Shown here piece after piece: positions 1-9,752 of a DNA stretch of 64,000 nucleotides. Below the pieces are notes generated by a model. That model had not been told where the DNA came from. It searched no databases and saw only the letters and a program-made list of their open reading frames with translations. Made by a program: the position numbers and the translations under genes. Source of the stretch: Streptomyces calvus (GTDB taxonomy: Bacteria; Actinomycetota; Actinomycetes; Streptomycetales; Streptomycetaceae); NCBI RefSeq assembly GCF_006782915.1, contig NZ_VCNP01000010.1, positions 124,001 through 188,000 on the forward strand. Direction: 5' to 3'. Numbering within the stretch: the first letter of the stretch is position 1; every line of letters starts with the position of its first letter.

Positions 1-128
1 GGGACAACACCGGCGCCCGCCGCTTCTACGAGCGCGCGGGATTCGCCGCGGACGGCGCCGAGGAGCCCTTCGAGGTGGACGGGGTGGAGGTGCCCGAGGT
101 GCGGTACGTGAGGGACCTCGCCGGCTGA
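1..128 (+). CDS. GNAT-family N-acetyltransferase, C-terminal end only
   Basis: Only the last 41 codons lie in the window, read from base 3 to the TGA at 126-128. The peptide starts with the motif NTGARRFYERAGF, the usual GNAT motif B region in which an Asn and a Tyr contact acetyl-CoA near the end of the fold, and ends EVRYVRDLAG. The family transfers acetyl from acetyl-CoA to small molecules or protein N-termini. The substrate cannot be told from this piece. The stop lies 5 bp from a repeat element that fills the gap to the convergent HEAT-repeat gene. Confidence 0.75.
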   Translation, partial: DNTGARRFYERAGFAADGAEEPFEVDGVEVPEVRYVRDLAG

Positions 129-133
129 CCGGG

Positions 134-324
134 CTAGGGGCTGTCGTTTGGATCAGCGCGGCTGTGAGGTGCGGTGCCCTTTCGACCGGCCCGAGCGGGG
201 TCCGGTGCGTGCAGTTGCACGGCGGAGGAGGGCGACAACGCGGAGCGTCGGCAACCGACGACAACGCCGCAGATGCGCGTGCCGGACCCCGCGACCCCGG
301 GATGATCCGAACGACAGGCCCTAG
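134..324 (+). mobile_element. MITE-like structured element, copy 1
   Basis: A 191-bp element bounded by inverted repeats at 134-155 and 303-324 (20 of 22 positions pair), both ending in CTAG. Inside lies a perfect 11-bp inverted repeat, GCGGGGTCCGG at 195-205 and its complement at 282-292, and a small CGTCGG/CCGACG hairpin. It aligns along its length with the reverse complement of 23425-23614. It carries no convincing gene. The TAG on the minus strand of the right-hand CTAG is the stop codon of the HEAT-repeat gene. A non-autonomous element using a CTAG target is my inference; no transposase is seen in the window. Confidence 0.7.
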
Positions 325-929
325 CTGTGCTGTCCCGGGATGCGCCCTCGGGCACCGCCCTGCCGGGGGATGCGGGCCAGCGCGTGGACGGCGGCCTCGG
401 CGAGCGCGGGGTGGGCGAGCGCCTCGGTCAGGACGGGTTCGGCGCGCGCGTCGCCGAGTTCGCCCAGGCCCTCCACGCAGGCCAGTGCCACCCGCCGGTA
501 CGGGTCGTGCGGGCGCAGCCGCCGGCGCAGCGTCGTGATCAACGCCGGTACGGCCTCCGGGGCGCGCAGTTCGGTCAGGAGACGGACCGGGTGCAGGGCG
601 TAGGCGACGCGGAGTTCGTTGGTGGCGAGGGCGGCGGCGGCGCGGGCGGTGCGCGGGTCGCCGAGGCGGGCCAGCGCGTGGGCGGCGGAGGCGCAGCGCG
701 GCGGGTCACGGTGGTTGAGGAGGAGCACCAGCGCCTCGAAGGCCCGCCGGTCCCCCGCGCGCCCGAGCCGGAAGGCGGCGAGTTCCCGCGCCCACAGCGG
801 CTGTCCGGGTTCGGTGAGGACGCCGGCCAGGGTGTCGAGGTCGTCCGTGGCCAGGAGGCGGCCGTAGGCCGGCGAGTTCCCGGACTCGGACCGTAAGCGC
901 TCCGTGAGCGATCGCAACTCTTCGTCCAT
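321..929 (-). CDS. HEAT-repeat (PBS lyase-like) protein
   Basis: A 202-residue soluble protein made almost entirely of short paired helices of HEAT type. Repeating blocks of the form ALARLGDPRTARAAAAL and GLGELGDARAEPVLTEAL recur about every 31 residues. Such proteins are usually protein-binding scaffolds; no catalytic motif is visible and no partner can be named. The ATG at 927-929 is the only good start before a run without coding bias. The stop codon is supplied by the terminal repeat of the element at 134-324, so the two are physically joined. It is convergent with the GNAT gene. Confidence 0.75.
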   Translation of the reverse strand: MDEELRSLTERLRSESGNSPAYGRLLATDDLDTLAGVLTEPGQPLWARELAAFRLGRAGDRRAFEALVLLLNHRDPPRCASAAHALARLGDPRTARAAAALATNELRVAYALHPVRLLTELRAPEAVPALITTLRRRLRPHDPYRRVALACVEGLGELGDARAEPVLTEALAHPALAEAAVHALARIPRQGGARGRIPGQHS

Positions 930-1338
930 GCTCCAGAGATTAGGCGTGCCGCGCGCCGCTCGGGACCTACATCACAAAGCCGGGGGCTGGCGCGCTCGTT
1001 ACCCGCGAGTTAAGCTCAGACGAGCGAGTTACCCACTCGCGTACCTCCTCACGGCGGTCTGGTGACGCGGCCGCTGTGAGTCGCGGTCGGTTCGGTGCCC
1101 TGTGCACCGCAGTACGGCTCGGCCCCGGGACAGGGCCGGTCGGATCCACCGTCGTCGTGGGCGTTGTGCGCGCCCTCCCCGCCCGGGGCTTCTCCGTCGG
1201 GCCGAGGATCCGCCGACGGCACCGGGCGTGTGCGCTCGCAGCCCGGACAACACCCGCCATCACGCACGCACCTGGTGCGCCCCTCGCGGCGCACCCGGGC
1301 GTGTTTCCCGTCGTCACCCTCATTCCTGGAGTCCCGCG
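930..1338. promoter_or_regulatory. divergent promoter region between the HEAT-repeat gene and the dehydrogenase gene, with two operator-like palindromes
   Basis: No gene is seen here. Two related motifs lie close together: TTACCCGCGAGTTAA at 999-1013 and GCGAGTTACCCACTCGC at 1024-1040, the second with perfect 6-bp arms (1024-1029 and 1035-1040). Both contain a GAGT/TTACCC core, which suggests repeated binding of one dimeric regulator, plausibly the TetR protein encoded at 3329. That link is inference. The rest of the gap is G+C-rich with no clear promoter hexamers. Confidence 0.4.
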
Positions 1339-3144
<1,806 letters not shown>

Positions 3145-3328
3145 GCCGCGCCCCGGAGACCGGTTCCAGGACGGCGGCGACCGGTTCCAGGACGGTACGG
3201 AGTGGGGCGGGCTGCTGGACCCCGACCGGTTCCCGCCGCCCGTCCCCGGTGCCCCTCCCCCGCCCGCCGAGGGCGGGGGAGCCCCCGGTCACGCGCACCG
3301 AGCTGCGCACATGCAGTACGTTCAGGGC

Positions 3329-4141
3329 ATGTCCCAGCCCGCCAAGTCCGTACGTACGTCCGCCACGACCGAGCCACCGGAGAGCGCCGCAGGCTCCCGC
3401 GCCGCCGCCCAGCGGCTGAAGATGCGCCGGGAACTGGCGGCCGCCGCGATGGAGCTCTTCGCGACCAAGGGGTACGAGGCGACGACCGTCGACGAGATCG
3501 CGGCCGCCGCCGGGGTCGCCCGCCGCACCTTCTTCCGCCACTTCCGCTCCAAGGAGGAGGCGATCTTCCCGGACCACGACGACACCCTGGTCCGCGCGGA
3601 GGCGGTGCTCAACGCCGCGCCCGCGCACGAGCATCCGCTCGACACGGTGTGCCGTGGCATCAAGGAGGTCATGAAGATGTACGCGGCGCGACCGGAGATC
3701 TCGGTCGCCCGCTACAAGCTGACGCGCGAGGTGCCCACCCTGCGCGAGGCGGAGATCGCGTCGGTGGCCCGCTACGAGCGCCTGTTCACCCGCTATCTCC
3801 TCGGCCACTTCGACGAGCACGCGCACGACGACGACGCCAACGACGACCCGCTGCTGGCGGAGGTCGCCGCGTCCGCCGTGGTCACCGCGCACAACCACGT
3901 GCTGCGGCGCTGGCTCAGGGCCGGCGGCCAGGGCGACGTCGAGGCGCAGCTCGACCACGCCTTCGCGATCGTCCGCAAGACCTTCGGCAGCGGCATCATG
4001 GCGGGCCGTCGCACCACGCCCCCGAAGCCGGCCACGGCCTCCGCGTCCGTGCACGGCGAGGTCCTGGTGACCGTCGCCCGCACCGACGCGCCGCTGGACG
4101 AGGTCATGCGGACCATCGAGCAGGCCCTCAAGGACCGCTGA
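3329..4141 (+). CDS. TetR/AcrR-family transcriptional regulator
   Basis: A 270-residue regulator with a TetR helix-turn-helix at about residues 31-80 (ELFATKGYEATTVDEIAAAA then GVARRTFFRHFRSKEEAIF) and an all-helical ligand domain. It lies between the 3-hydroxybutyryl-CoA dehydrogenase and the ethylmalonyl-CoA operon, so control of C4 acyl-CoA use is the natural guess. The ATG at 3329 has a weak CAGGGC upstream; an ATG at 3311 in the same frame is an alternative. Hexamers ACATGC (3309-3314) and GCATGT (3327-3332) form an inverted repeat over these starts and may be an autoregulatory site. The residues past about 215 are less conserved in character. Confidence 0.85.
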   Translation: MSQPAKSVRTSATTEPPESAAGSRAAAQRLKMRRELAAAAMELFATKGYEATTVDEIAAAAGVARRTFFRHFRSKEEAIFPDHDDTLVRAEAVLNAAPAHEHPLDTVCRGIKEVMKMYAARPEISVARYKLTREVPTLREAEIASVARYERLFTRYLLGHFDEHAHDDDANDDPLLAEVAASAVVTAHNHVLRRWLRAGGQGDVEAQLDHAFAIVRKTFGSGIMAGRRTTPPKPATASASVHGEVLVTVARTDAPLDEVMRTIEQALKDR

Positions 4142-4496
4142 CCGGCCCCACACCCCGGCGCCCCGACGGTCCCCGCGCCCCCGTACCTCGCCGTACCCCG
4201 CCTCGCGCCCCGGCGGATCCACAGCCCGCGCCGGGGCGCCCCCGGGCCCCATACGGGAACGACGCACGACTGCTCGCGACGGGACCGGCGCGCGCACGAC
4301 TGCGCGGCTGCCGCGTACGGCGCGAGGGGCCGGGCGGGGATGTTCGCCCGCAGTGGCTGGCGCGTCCACACCCCGCCCCTCCAGACCCCCCATTCCGCGC
4401 CAGTCCGGCGGAGCCACAGCCCCGCGCCGAGCGGCGGACCGTCAGCCCCGCCCGCCGCGCCGGAACGGACGTCGACGCCCCCGCACCGATGTGACA

Positions 4497-4523
4497 ACGG
4501 CCACCCCACCGGGTGGCCGTTTT
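4497..4523 (+). terminator. Rho-independent terminator after the TetR gene
   Basis: ACGGCCACCC (4497-4506), a 4-base loop, then GGGTGGCCGT (4511-4520) form a perfect 10-bp stem followed by TTTT (4520-4523). This is an unusually classical terminator for Streptomyces. It lies 356 bp past the TetR stop and isolates the ccr promoter region. Confidence 0.75.
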
Positions 4524-4618
4524 GCCATGTCAGGGGCCCTTTTCGCACCGCTTTCCGGGGCCGTTCGATCGATCATCGCTCATCTGATGCGTAAAGATTT
4601 CACTTGAGCCGAACTTCT

Positions 4619-4653
4619 GGCACGCAGTGCCTTGCCGTGTGACACGGCGTGCC
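4619..4653 (+). promoter_or_regulatory. nested palindromes, candidate operator upstream of ccr
   Basis: Two perfect palindromes lie side by side: GGCACGCAGTGCC (4619-4631, 5-bp arms) and GCCGTGTGACACGGC (4634-4648, 7-bp arms around one base). The outermost GGCACG (4619-4624) and CGTGCC (4648-4653) also pair, so the block can form either two small hairpins or one larger one. It lies about 210 bp before the ccr start. A binding site for the adjacent TetR protein or another regulator is inferred, not shown. Confidence 0.5.
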
Positions 4654-4819
4654 ATACGTTGAAGGAGTCCGGGCGGCTGTCCCGGCGGGCTCACCGCCCG
4701 TACGTCCGGACGCCTGCGTCACAGGCAACCTCCCGCGCCACAAAGCGCTGCCGAAGCACCATCCGCCGAACCGACGGCACCCACCCCCAAACCCTCAGCA
4801 GCACACCGACGTAACCCTC

Positions 4820-4841
4820 AGCGCCCCTCCCCCGGGGCGCT
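4820..4841 (+). promoter_or_regulatory. leader hairpin next to the ccr ribosome-binding site
   Basis: AGCGCCCC (4820-4827) and GGGGCGCT (4834-4841) are perfect complements with a 6-base loop. The stem ends 7 bases before the GGAGG at 4849-4853 that serves the GTG at 4861. It is not followed by a T-run, so it looks more like an mRNA-stabilising or translation-modulating stem than a terminator. Confidence 0.45.
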
Positions 4842-4860
4842 CATCGCCGGAGGCAACACC

Positions 4861-6204
4861 GTGACCGTGAAGGACATCCTGGACGCGATCCAGTCGCCCG
4901 ACTCCACGTCGGAGGACTTCGCCGCCCTGCCGCTCCCCGAGTCGTACCGCGCGATCACCGTGCACAAGGACGAGACGGAGATGTTCGCCGGGCTCGAAAC
5001 CCGCGACAAGGACCCGCGCAAGTCGATCCACCTCGACGAGGTGCCGCTGCCCGAACTCGGCCCGGGCGAGGCCCTGGTGGCCGTCATGGCCTCCTCGGTC
5101 AACTACAACTCCGTGTGGACCTCGATCTTCGAGCCGCTGTCGACGTTCGGCTTCCTGGAGCGCTACGGCCGGCTCAGCGAGCTCACCAAGCGGCACGACC
5201 TGCCGTACCACATCATCGGCTCCGACCTCGCGGGCGTCGTGCTGCGCACCGGCCCCGGCGTCAACGCCTGGCGGCCCGGTGACGAGGTCGTCGCCCACTG
5301 CCTCTCCGTCGAGCTGGAGTCGAGCGACGGCCACAACGACACCATGCTCGACCCGGAGCAGCGCATCTGGGGCTTCGAGACCAACTTCGGCGGCCTCGCG
5401 GAGATCGCGCTGGTGAAGTCCAACCAGCTGATGCCGAAGCCGGACCACCTCAGCTGGGAGGAGGCCGCCGCGCCGGGCCTGGTCAACTCCACCGCGTACC
5501 GGCAGCTGGTCTCCCGCAACGGCGCCGGCATGAAGCAGGGTGACAACGTGCTCATCTGGGGCGCGAGCGGCGGACTCGGCTCCTACGCCACGCAGTTCGC
5601 GCTGGCCGGCGGCGCCAACCCGATCTGCGTCGTCTCCAGCGAGCAGAAGGCGGACATCTGCCGGTCGATGGGCGCCGAGGCAATCATCGACCGCAACGCC
5701 GAGGGCTACAAGTTCTGGAAGGACGAGAACACCCAGGACCCGAAGGAGTGGAAGCGCTTCGGCAAGCGCATCCGCGAACTCACCGGCGGCGAGGACATCG
5801 ACATCGTCTTCGAGCACCCCGGCCGCGAGACCTTCGGCGCGAGCGTCTACGTCACCCGCAAGGGCGGCACGATCACCACCTGCGCCTCGACCTCGGGCTA
5901 CATGCACGAGTACGACAACCGCTACCTGTGGATGTCCCTGAAGCGCATCATCGGCTCGCACTTCGCCAACTACCGCGAGGCCTGGGAGGCCAACCGGCTC
6001 ATCGCGAAGGGCAAAATCCACCCGACCCTGTCGAAGGTGTACTCCCTCGAGGACACCGGCCAGGCCGCCTACGACGTCCACCGCAACCTGCACCAGGGCA
6101 AGGTCGGCGTGCTGTGCATGGCGCCCGAGGAGGGCCTGGGCGTGCGCGACCACGAGAAGCGCGCGAAGCACATCGACGCCATCAACCGCTTCCGCAACAT
6201 CTGA
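4861..6204 (+). CDS. ccr: crotonyl-CoA carboxylase/reductase
   Basis: A 447-residue medium-chain reductase that reduces crotonyl-CoA with NADPH while fixing CO2 to give (2S)-ethylmalonyl-CoA, the entry reaction of the ethylmalonyl-CoA pathway and a source of polyketide extender units. The nucleotide fold shows WGASGGLGSYATQFALAGG near residue 235. Asn81 (in VNYNSVW), Phe172-Glu173 (in WGFETNFGG) and His368 (in IIGSHFANY) line up with the CO2-binding Asn, Phe, Glu and His I recall for the Kitasatospora enzyme, so carboxylation is expected. The GTG start has GGAGG 7 bases upstream. It is the first gene of a five-gene operon and is separated from ecm by 18 bp. Confidence 0.95.
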   Translation: MTVKDILDAIQSPDSTSEDFAALPLPESYRAITVHKDETEMFAGLETRDKDPRKSIHLDEVPLPELGPGEALVAVMASSVNYNSVWTSIFEPLSTFGFLERYGRLSELTKRHDLPYHIIGSDLAGVVLRTGPGVNAWRPGDEVVAHCLSVELESSDGHNDTMLDPEQRIWGFETNFGGLAEIALVKSNQLMPKPDHLSWEEAAAPGLVNSTAYRQLVSRNGAGMKQGDNVLIWGASGGLGSYATQFALAGGANPICVVSSEQKADICRSMGAEAIIDRNAEGYKFWKDENTQDPKEWKRFGKRIRELTGGEDIDIVFEHPGRETFGASVYVTRKGGTITTCASTSGYMHEYDNRYLWMSLKRIIGSHFANYREAWEANRLIAKGKIHPTLSKVYSLEDTGQAAYDVHRNLHQGKVGVLCMAPEEGLGVRDHEKRAKHIDAINRFRNI

Positions 6205-6222
6205 GGACACCCGGGGTCATAG

Positions 6223-8250
6223 ATGACTGAGCGTCAGAAGGACCGGCCGTGGCTCATGCGCACGTACGCCGGCCACTCCACGGCCGAGGCGTCCAACGAG
6301 CTGTACCGGCGCAACCTCGCCAAGGGCCAGACGGGTCTGTCGGTCGCCTTCGACCTGCCGACCCAGACCGGCTACGACCCGGACCACGTCCTCGCCCGCG
6401 GCGAGGTCGGCCGGGTCGGGGTGCCGGTGGCCCACCTCGGTGACATGCGCCGGCTGTTCCAGGACATCCCCCTGGAGCAGATGAACACCTCGATGACGAT
6501 CAACGCCACCGCCATGTGGCTGCTGGCGCTCTACCAGGTCGTCGCCGAGGAGCAGGGCGCGGACGTCACCCGGCTCCAGGGCACGACCCAGAACGACATC
6601 GTCAAGGAGTACCTGTCCCGCGGGACCCACGTGTTCCCGCCGGGGCCCTCGCTCCGCCTGACGACGGACATGATCGCGTACACGGTCTCCCACATGCCGA
6701 AGTGGAACCCGATCAACATCTGCAGCTACCACCTGCAGGAGGCGGGCGCCACGCCGGTGCAGGAGATCGCGTACGCGATGTCCACCGCCATCGCCGTGCT
6801 GGACGCGGTGCGCGACAGCGGCCAGGTGCCGCAGGAACGCATGGGCGATGTCGTCGGCCGGATCTCCTTCTTCGTGAACGCGGGCGTCCGCTTCGTCGAG
6901 GAGATGTGCAAGATGCGCGCCTTCAACCGCATCTGGGACCGCATCACGCACGAGCGGTACGGCATCGAGAACCCCAAGCACCGCCGGTTCCGCTACGGCG
7001 TCCAGGTCAACTCCCTGGGACTGACCGAGGCGCAGCCGGAGAACAACGTCCAGCGGATCGTCCTCGAGATGCTGGCCGTCACCCTCTCCAAGGACGCCCG
7101 CGCCCGTGCCGTGCAGCTGCCTGCCTGGAACGAGGCCCTGGGCCTGCCCCGCCCCTGGGACCAGCAGTGGTCGCTGCGCATCCAGCAGGTCCTCGCCTAC
7201 GAGAGCGACCTGCTGGAGTACGACGACATCTTCGAGGGCTCGAAGGTGATCGAGGCGAAGGTGGACCAGCTGGTCGCGGACGCGTTCGCGGAGATCGAGC
7301 GGATCCAGGAGATGGGCGGCGCGATGGCGGCCGTCGAGTCCGGCTACCTCAAGTCGCAGCTGGTCTCCTCGCACGCCGCGCGCCGGGCCCGGATCGAGTC
7401 GGGCGAGGAGAAGATCATCGGTGTCAACGCCTTCGAGTCCACCGAGCCGAACCCGCTGACCGCCGACCTGGACACCGCGATCCAGACGGTGGACCCGGCG
7501 GTGGAGGCCCGCGTCGTCGCCTCGCTCCGCGCCTGGCGCGACACCCGCTACCAGCCGCCCTTCAACCACCCGCGCCCCTGCAAGGCGCTGGAGAAGCTGA
7601 AGGAGGCCGCCAAGGGCACCGACAACCTGATGGAGGCCACCCTGGAGTGCGCCCGCGCCGGTGTCACGACCGGCGAGTGGGCCGGGGCGCTGCGCGAGGT
7701 GTTCGGCGAGTTCCGGGCGCCCACCGGCGTCTCCTCGGCCCCGGTGGCGGTCACCGCGGAGGAGGGCTCGGCCCTGGCCGAGGTGCGCCGCAAGGTGGAG
7801 CTGACCGCCCGTGACCTCGGTGTCGGCAAGCTGCGCTTCCTGGTCGGCAAGCCGGGCCTGGACGGGCACTCCAACGGCGCCGAGCAGATCGCCGTGCGGG
7901 CCCGCGACGCCGGGTTCGAGGTGGTCTACCAGGGCATCCGGCTCACTCCGGAGCAGATCGTGGACGCCGCACTGGCCGAGGACGTGCACGCGGTGGGGCT
8001 GTCCATCCTCTCCGGCTCCCACGCGGAGCTGGTGCCGGACGTGCTCGAACGGCTCCGTGTGGCCGGTGCCACAGATATACCGGTGATCGCCGGTGGCATC
8101 ATCCCCAGCGGTGACGCCGAACAGCTGCGGGCCGCCGGAGTGGCCGCGGTCTTCACCCCGAAGGACTTCGACATCACCGGGATCATCGGCCGCATCGTCG
8201 ACGAGATCCGGAACGCGAACAAGCTCGACCCCCTGGAGGTCCCCGCATGA
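6223..8250 (+). CDS. ecm: ethylmalonyl-CoA mutase (MeaA type, B12-dependent)
   Basis: A 675-residue single-chain mutase. Residues 1 to about 520 form the acyl-CoA barrel with RTYAGHSTAEASNELYRRNL at the N-terminus and the QTGYDPDH segment. Residues about 530-675 form the cobalamin domain with the DxHxxG motif as DGHSNG (Asp547, His549), whose His ligates cobalt. It converts (2R)-ethylmalonyl-CoA to methylsuccinyl-CoA. A methylmalonyl-CoA mutase or isobutyryl-CoA mutase is less likely because it lies directly between ccr and mcl and is one chain of MeaA length. The stop overlaps the mcl start by 4 bp (ATGA), so the two are translationally coupled. Confidence 0.92.
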   Translation: MTERQKDRPWLMRTYAGHSTAEASNELYRRNLAKGQTGLSVAFDLPTQTGYDPDHVLARGEVGRVGVPVAHLGDMRRLFQDIPLEQMNTSMTINATAMWLLALYQVVAEEQGADVTRLQGTTQNDIVKEYLSRGTHVFPPGPSLRLTTDMIAYTVSHMPKWNPINICSYHLQEAGATPVQEIAYAMSTAIAVLDAVRDSGQVPQERMGDVVGRISFFVNAGVRFVEEMCKMRAFNRIWDRITHERYGIENPKHRRFRYGVQVNSLGLTEAQPENNVQRIVLEMLAVTLSKDARARAVQLPAWNEALGLPRPWDQQWSLRIQQVLAYESDLLEYDDIFEGSKVIEAKVDQLVADAFAEIERIQEMGGAMAAVESGYLKSQLVSSHAARRARIESGEEKIIGVNAFESTEPNPLTADLDTAIQTVDPAVEARVVASLRAWRDTRYQPPFNHPRPCKALEKLKEAAKGTDNLMEATLECARAGVTTGEWAGALREVFGEFRAPTGVSSAPVAVTAEEGSALAEVRRKVELTARDLGVGKLRFLVGKPGLDGHSNGAEQIAVRARDAGFEVVYQGIRLTPEQIVDAALAEDVHAVGLSILSGSHAELVPDVLERLRVAGATDIPVIAGGIIPSGDAEQLRAAGVAAVFTPKDFDITGIIGRIVDEIRNANKLDPLEVPA

Positions 8251-9221
8251 CCACGCCCGCCCCGCAGGTCAACCGCCTTCGCCCGCGGCGCTCCTGCCTC
8301 GCCGTGCCGGGAAGCAACCCCCGCTTCCTGGAGAAGGCCCAGGGCCTCCCCGCCGACCAGGTCTTCCTCGACCTGGAGGACGCGTGCGCGCCGCTCGCCA
8401 AGCCCGAGGCGCGGCACACCATCGTGAAGTTCCTCAACGAGGGCGACTGGACGGGCAAGACCCGCGTGGTCCGCGTCAACGACTGGACGACCGAGTGGAC
8501 GTACCGCGACGTGGTCACGGTCGTCGAGGGCGCCGGCCAGAACCTCGACTGCATCATGCTGCCGAAGGTGCAGGACGCCCAGCAGATCGTCGCCCTCGAC
8601 CTGCTGCTCACCCAGATCGAGAAGACGATGGGCTTCGAGGTCGGCCGGATCGGCATCGAGGCGCAGATCGAGAACGCGCAGGGCCTGAACAACGTCAACG
8701 AGATCGCGCAGGCCTCCCCGCGCGTGGAGACCATCATCTTCGGCCCGGCCGACTTCATGGCGTCCATCAACATGAAGTCCCTGGTCGTGGGCGAGCAGCC
8801 GCCCGGCTACCCGGCGGACGCCTACCACTACATCCTGATGAAGATCCTCATGGCCGCCCGCGCCAACAACCTCCAGGCGATCGACGGCCCCTACCTCCAG
8901 ATCCGCAACGTGGACGGCTACCGCGAGGTCGCGCAGCGGGCCGCCGCCCTCGGCTTCGACGGCAAGTGGGTGCTGCACCCGGGCCAGGTCGAGGCGTCCA
9001 ACGAGATCTTCTCGCCGTCGCAGGAGGACTACGACCACGCCGAGCTGATCCTGGACGCGTACGACTACTACACGTCCGAGGCGGGCGGCAAGAAGGGCTC
9101 GGCGATGCTCGGCGACGAGATGATCGACGAGGCCAGCCGCAAGATGGCCCTGGTCATCTCCGGCAAGGGACGCGCCGCCGGCATGCAGCGCACCAGCAAG
9201 TTCGAGATCCCCACCGACTAG
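8247..9221 (+). CDS. mcl1: L-malyl-CoA / beta-methylmalyl-CoA lyase (HpcH/HpaI-CitE family)
   Basis: A 324-residue aldolase of the CitE/HpcH type. It shows the N-terminal CoA-binding stretch VPGSNPRFLEKA, DLEDACAP, the metal-binding Glu in IEAQIENAQGL and Asp in GPADFMAS. In the ethylmalonyl-CoA pathway the enzyme splits methylmalyl-CoA into glyoxylate and propionyl-CoA and can split or form malyl-CoA. It was probably labelled citrate lyase beta in older annotations, but the operon context makes that unlikely. The ATG overlaps the ecm stop by 4 bp; the next gene begins 16 bp after its TAG. Confidence 0.88.
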   Translation: MTTPAPQVNRLRPRRSCLAVPGSNPRFLEKAQGLPADQVFLDLEDACAPLAKPEARHTIVKFLNEGDWTGKTRVVRVNDWTTEWTYRDVVTVVEGAGQNLDCIMLPKVQDAQQIVALDLLLTQIEKTMGFEVGRIGIEAQIENAQGLNNVNEIAQASPRVETIIFGPADFMASINMKSLVVGEQPPGYPADAYHYILMKILMAARANNLQAIDGPYLQIRNVDGYREVAQRAAALGFDGKWVLHPGQVEASNEIFSPSQEDYDHAELILDAYDYYTSEAGGKKGSAMLGDEMIDEASRKMALVISGKGRAAGMQRTSKFEIPTD

Positions 9222-9237
9222 AAAGGCGCTGAGCGCG

Positions 9238-9750
9238 ATGCAGTTCGGGCGCACCTACGAGGAGTTCGAGGTCGGGGCGACGTACAAGCACTGGCCGGGC
9301 AAAACGGTCACCGAGTACGACGACCACCTGTTCTGTCTCCTCACCATGAACCACCACCCGCTCCACATGGACACCAACTACGCCGAGAAGACGACGGACT
9401 TCGGCAAGAACGTGGTGGTCGGGAACTACGTCTACTCCCTGCTGCTCGGGATGTCGGTGCCCGACATCTCCGGCAAGGCGATCGCCAACCTGGAGATCGA
9501 GTCGCTGAAGCACGTGGCGCCGACCTTCCACGGCGACACCGTGTACGGCCAGACGACGGTGCTCGACAAGTGGCCGTCGAAGTCGAAGGACGACCGCGGC
9601 ATCGTGTACGTCGAGACCAAGGGCTACAAGCAGGACGGCACGCTGGTGTGCGTGTTCCGCCGCAAGGTGATGGTGCCGACCGAGACGTACATCAAGGAGC
9701 GCGGCGGCGAGCAGCCCGGCCGCCCCGAGCTGAAGGAACAGGGGAAGTAG
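9238..9750 (+). CDS. mch: mesaconyl-CoA hydratase, single MaoC domain
   Basis: A 170-residue MaoC/hot-dog hydratase. The hydratase-2 catalytic segment is DDHLFCLLTMNHHPLHMD, with the Asp and His expected for water addition across a C=C bond. In context it would hydrate mesaconyl-CoA to methylmalyl-CoA for Mcl. The proteobacterial enzyme is, as I recall, about twice as long with two hot-dog units; this one is a single unit and presumably dimerises to build the same site. It has a good GAAAGGCGCTGAGCG leader and is 2 bp from the next gene. Confidence 0.82.
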   Translation: MQFGRTYEEFEVGATYKHWPGKTVTEYDDHLFCLLTMNHHPLHMDTNYAEKTTDFGKNVVVGNYVYSLLLGMSVPDISGKAIANLEIESLKHVAPTFHGDTVYGQTTVLDKWPSKSKDDRGIVYVETKGYKQDGTLVCVFRRKVMVPTETYIKERGGEQPGRPELKEQGK

Positions 9751-9752
9751 CG

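Larger units (their letters stand above)
4142..4860. promoter_or_regulatory. 719-bp intergenic region: terminator, palindromes and leader before ccr
   Basis: No gene is seen. In order it holds proline/arginine-poor G+C-rich sequence without structure to about 4490, a hairpin terminator (4497-4523), a more A+T-rich promoter-like patch (about 4560-4620), nested palindromes (4619-4653), an unstructured leader, and a hairpin (4820-4841) just upstream of the ccr ribosome-binding site. The main promoter of the ethylmalonyl-CoA operon most likely lies in 4560-4680. I could not pick hexamers with confidence. Confidence 0.5.
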
